Source: CAZUAQ01 sp964618455 (GTDB lineage: Bacteria; Planctomycetota; Phycisphaerae; UBA1845; PWPN01). From it: a DNA stretch of 64,000 nt. The translations under genes and the position numbers were made by a program. Positions 61,497 to 64,000 of the stretch are shown here, in pieces. Under the pieces are notes generated by a model. It was not told the origin of the DNA, did no database searches, and worked only from the letters and a program-made list of their open reading frames with translations. How positions within the stretch are numbered: the first letter of the stretch is position 1; each line of letters opens with the position of its first letter. The stretch is from assembly GCA_964618455.1 (NCBI GenBank), contig CAZUAQ010000031.1:3356-67355 (forward strand), given 5' to 3'.

Positions 61497-64000
61497 ATGG
61501 CCCTTAAGAAGTCCCAACTATACAGCTCGCTCTGGCAAAGCTGCGATGAACTGCGCGGCGGCATGGACGCCAGCCAGTACAAGGACTATGTCCTGTTCAT
61601 GCTGTTCATCAAGTACATCTCCGACAAGTACGCCGACTCGGACGACTTCGCTCCGCCGGTGACCATCCCCAAAGGCGCGAGCTTTGCCGATATGCTCAAT
61701 CTCAGGGGCAAGAGCGACATTGGCGATAAGATCAACAAGCAGGTTATTGCTCCGCTCGTAGAGGCCAACTCTCGCCTGGCTCGCAGTGACTTCCCCGACT
61801 TCGCTGATCCGAACAAGCTCGGCGAAGGGCAGGCGATGGTTGCGCGACTGACCAACCTGATCAACATCTTCCAGAAGCCGGAGTTGAACTTCTCGAAGAA
61901 CCGGGCGGATCACGACGACATCCTCGGCGACGCCTATGAGTACCTGATGCGGCACTTCGCCACCGAAAGCGGCAAGAGCAAGGGTCAGTTCTACACGCCG
62001 TCGGAGGTCAGCCGCGTGATCGCCCAGGTCATCAGCATTTCGCCTCAGGTCGCCGTGGCCTCCACGACCGCCTACGACCCCACCTGCGGATCGGGATCGC
62101 TGCTGCTCAAGGTCGCCGCCCAGGCGGGCAAGCACATCACGCTTGAGGGTCAGGAGAAGGACCAGACGACGGCAGGCCTTGCCCGCATGAACATGATCCT
62201 GCATGACTTCCCGACGGCCAACGTCCTGCAGGGCAACACGCTTGCCAGCCCCAAGTTCAAGGACGGCGAGCAGCTCCGCACCTATGACTATGTCGTCGCC
62301 AATCCGCCGTTCTCCGACAAGACGTGGAGCAACGGCATCACGCCCAGCGCCGATCCCTATCAGCGCTTCGCATGGGGCTCGCCGCCCGGCAAACAGGGCG
62401 ACTACGCCTACCTGCTGCACATCATCCGCTCGATGAAGAGCAACGGCAAAGCCGCCTGCATCCTGCCGCACGGCGTTCTGTTCCGAGGCAATGCCGAAGC
62501 CGTCATCCGCAAGAAGCTCGTTCGCTCCGGCTACCTCAAGGGCATCATCGGACTGCCCGCCAACCTGTTCTACGGCACCGGCATCCCGGCCTGCATTCTC
62601 GTGCTCGACAAGGAGAACGCCAACGCCCGAAAAGGCATCTTCATGATCGACGCCTCCAAGGGCTTCATCAAGGACGGTGCGAAGAACCGCCTCCGCGAGC
62701 AGGACATCCACCGGATTGTCGATACATTCAATCGTCAGGCGGACACGCCTCGCTACGCACGGATGGTGCCGTTCGAGGAAATCGACGACCCGAAGAACGA
62801 CTACAACCTCAACCTGCCCCGCTACATCGACAGCACCGAACCGGAAGACATCCAGGACATCGACGGCCACCTGCGCGGCGGCATTCCAGAGCGGGACATC
62901 GACGACCTCGACGCCTACTGGAAGGTGATGCCGGGTGTTCGTGAGGTGCTGTTCGAGAATGCCGGACGCCCCGGCTACTGCCAGCTGCGACTGCCTATCA
63001 CCGAAGTCAAAGCTGCGATTCTCGAACATGACGAGTTCGCCGCGTTCAAGGCCACCGTGACCGACATCTTCGGCAAGTGGCAGGCCGCGAACGTGAAGCG
63101 CCTCAAGGGCTTCGATCAGGAAGGCCAGCCGAAGGAGCTAATTGCGACCATCGCGGAGGACCTGCTGGCCGCGTTCAAGGCTGCGCCGCTGCTGGATTCC
63201 TATGACATGTACCAGCACCTGATGGACTACTGGGCCGCGACGATGCAGGACGACTGCTACCTCATCGCCGCCGACGGCTGGGTGGCGGAAACCCACCGCG
63301 TGATGGAGGAGGTCAAGAGCGGCAAGAAGAAGGGCGAGATGAAGGACAAGGGCTGGGCCTGTGACCTGATCCCCAAGCCCTACGTCGTCGCCCGCTATTT
63401 CGCCAAGGAACAGGCCGAGCTGGATGCCCTCCAGGCCGAACTTGACGCCGTCAGCGCCAGTCTCACCGAACTGGCCGAGGAGCACGGCGGTGACGAGGGC
63501 GCGCTGAAGGACGTATCCACCAAGGGCGACGCCCAGGAGGCGTACACCCAGGCGCTCGTCGCCGTGTGGAACGAGGACGACAAGGCCGCGTGCGACAAGT
63601 ACAGCGCCTTGATCGACGAGGCTGAAGAGCACGCAGCCGAGCTTCGCAAGCTCACCGACCATCACCACATCTCGGTCTTGAAGAACAGCAAGGGCAACCT
63701 GACACTCAAGGCCATCAAGGACCGCCTTACCTCGACCGGCGACAAGGTCGAGCAGAAGACGCTCAACAAGTACCTCGACGCCGACAAGCAGCAGAAGGCT
63801 AAGACGAAGGAAGCGGCTGAATTGCTGGCCGAAGTCGAGACGCGGTATCGCAAGCGACTGAACGCCGACCCGCTGCCTGAGGAACTCGCGGACTTGCAGG
63901 TGACCGTTCGCTACCTGGAGCTTCTCGACGAGCAGAGCGCGCTGAAGAGCAAGGTCAAGGAAGCTGATGCGGCGCTCGACCAACTCGCCTATGACAAATA
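61497..64000 (+). CDS. hsdM: Type I restriction-modification methyltransferase subunit (partial, runs off edge)
   Basis: At least 834 residues; a TA at the very edge may begin the stop codon. N-terminal helical HsdM domain (SLWQSCDELRGGMDASQYKDYVLFMLFIKYISDKY), then the N6-adenine methyltransferase core: KGQFYTP (162-168), motif I DPTCGSGSLL (194-203) and catalytic NPPF (269-272). It methylates adenine using SAM, guided by a specificity subunit expected to the right. Compared with the common 500-residue HsdM it has a C-terminal extension of 250-300 residues, much of it predicted coiled coil (EQAELDALQAELDAVSASL). The start lies four bases after the DUF5655 gene. HsdS and HsdR are not in the window. 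Confidence 0.9.
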   Translation, partial: MALKKSQLYSSLWQSCDELRGGMDASQYKDYVLFMLFIKYISDKYADSDDFAPPVTIPKGASFADMLNLRGKSDIGDKINKQVIAPLVEANSRLARSDFPDFADPNKLGEGQAMVARLTNLINIFQKPELNFSKNRADHDDILGDAYEYLMRHFATESGKSKGQFYTPSEVSRVIAQVISISPQVAVASTTAYDPTCGSGSLLLKVAAQAGKHITLEGQEKDQTTAGLARMNMILHDFPTANVLQGNTLASPKFKDGEQLRTYDYVVANPPFSDKTWSNGITPSADPYQRFAWGSPPGKQGDYAYLLHIIRSMKSNGKAACILPHGVLFRGNAEAVIRKKLVRSGYLKGIIGLPANLFYGTGIPACILVLDKENANARKGIFMIDASKGFIKDGAKNRLREQDIHRIVDTFNRQADTPRYARMVPFEEIDDPKNDYNLNLPRYIDSTEPEDIQDIDGHLRGGIPERDIDDLDAYWKVMPGVREVLFENAGRPGYCQLRLPITEVKAAILEHDEFAAFKATVTDIFGKWQAANVKRLKGFDQEGQPKELIATIAEDLLAAFKAAPLLDSYDMYQHLMDYWAATMQDDCYLIAADGWVAETHRVMEEVKSGKKKGEMKDKGWACDLIPKPYVVARYFAKEQAELDALQAELDAVSASLTELAEEHGGDEGALKDVSTKGDAQEAYTQALVAVWNEDDKAACDKYSALIDEAEEHAAELRKLTDHHHISVLKNSKGNLTLKAIKDRLTSTGDKVEQKTLNKYLDADKQQKAKTKEAAELLAEVETRYRKRLNADPLPEELADLQVTVRYLELLDEQSALKSKVKEADAALDQLAYDK

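Overview
The window reads as a chromosomal stretch from a high-GC member of the Planctomycetota. This is an inference from gene content: a DUF1080 protein, a sulfatase, GH172/DUF2961, a Tat-exported aldo/keto reductase, CRTAC1-type FG-GAP/UnbV proteins, and PQQ-propeller/LamG fusions. The ADP-heptose genes gmhA and hldE point to a Gram-negative-type envelope. I see no insertion sequence, CRISPR array or rRNA.

Layout. 0.1-1.8 kb: a DUF1080 lipoprotein and a cytidylate-kinase-like protein. 1.8-8.8 kb: a tightly packed minus-strand [NiFe] hydrogenase operon (hoxE, hoxF, a NuoG-like hoxU, hoxY, hoxH, maturation protease). Its HydB/HndC-like flavin subunit and NuoG-like subunit resemble electron-bifurcating hydrogenases more than the simplest HoxEFUYH sets. 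9.5-30.7 kb: an accessory carbohydrate and housekeeping region with a fucose-isomerase-like protein, a clan GH-A hydrolase, a VTT membrane protein, a YheT-like hydrolase, leucyl aminopeptidase, a beta-helix/LamG protein, gmhA-hldE, an aldo/keto reductase, GH172, a Xer recombinase and a sulfatase. 30.6-34.0 kb: an Anbu-type ancestral proteasome subunit with its usual alpha-E and circularly permuted ATP-grasp partners. 34.2-41.4 kb: UbiD, a giant AsmA-like protein, a YfcE phosphodiesterase and a PEGA lipoprotein. 41.6-44.6 kb: tRNA-Ala(GGC), a planctomycete-type unknown protein, tRNA-Pro(GGG), and a small basic protein resembling the DNA-binding arm of an integrase. 44.6-51.9 kb: a four-gene operon coupling a PQQ/LamG/methyltransferase-like exported protein to a MacB/LolD-like ABC module. 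52.3-58.4 kb: a CRTAC1-TPR pair and a RIFT-barrel exo-lyase-like protein. 58.6-64.0 kb: a zeta-toxin-like kinase with a small partner, a ~1 kb gene-free stretch holding a diverged direct duplication, then the start of a type I restriction-modification island (HTH protein, PD-(D/E)xK/DUF5655 protein, hsdM) that runs off the right edge.

How the genes work together. The hydrogenase genes form a complete catalytic enzyme plus its own endopeptidase, but no hyp genes for Ni/Fe-CN/CO insertion are in the window. The sulfatase, GH172, clan GH-A hydrolase, fucose-isomerase-like and RIFT-lyase-like genes fit a lifestyle of degrading complex, possibly sulfated or fucosylated, polysaccharides, but they are scattered rather than arranged as one utilisation locus. 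The most system-like groups are the hydrogenase operon, the Anbu trio, the PQQ-LamG/ABC operon and the right-edge defence island.
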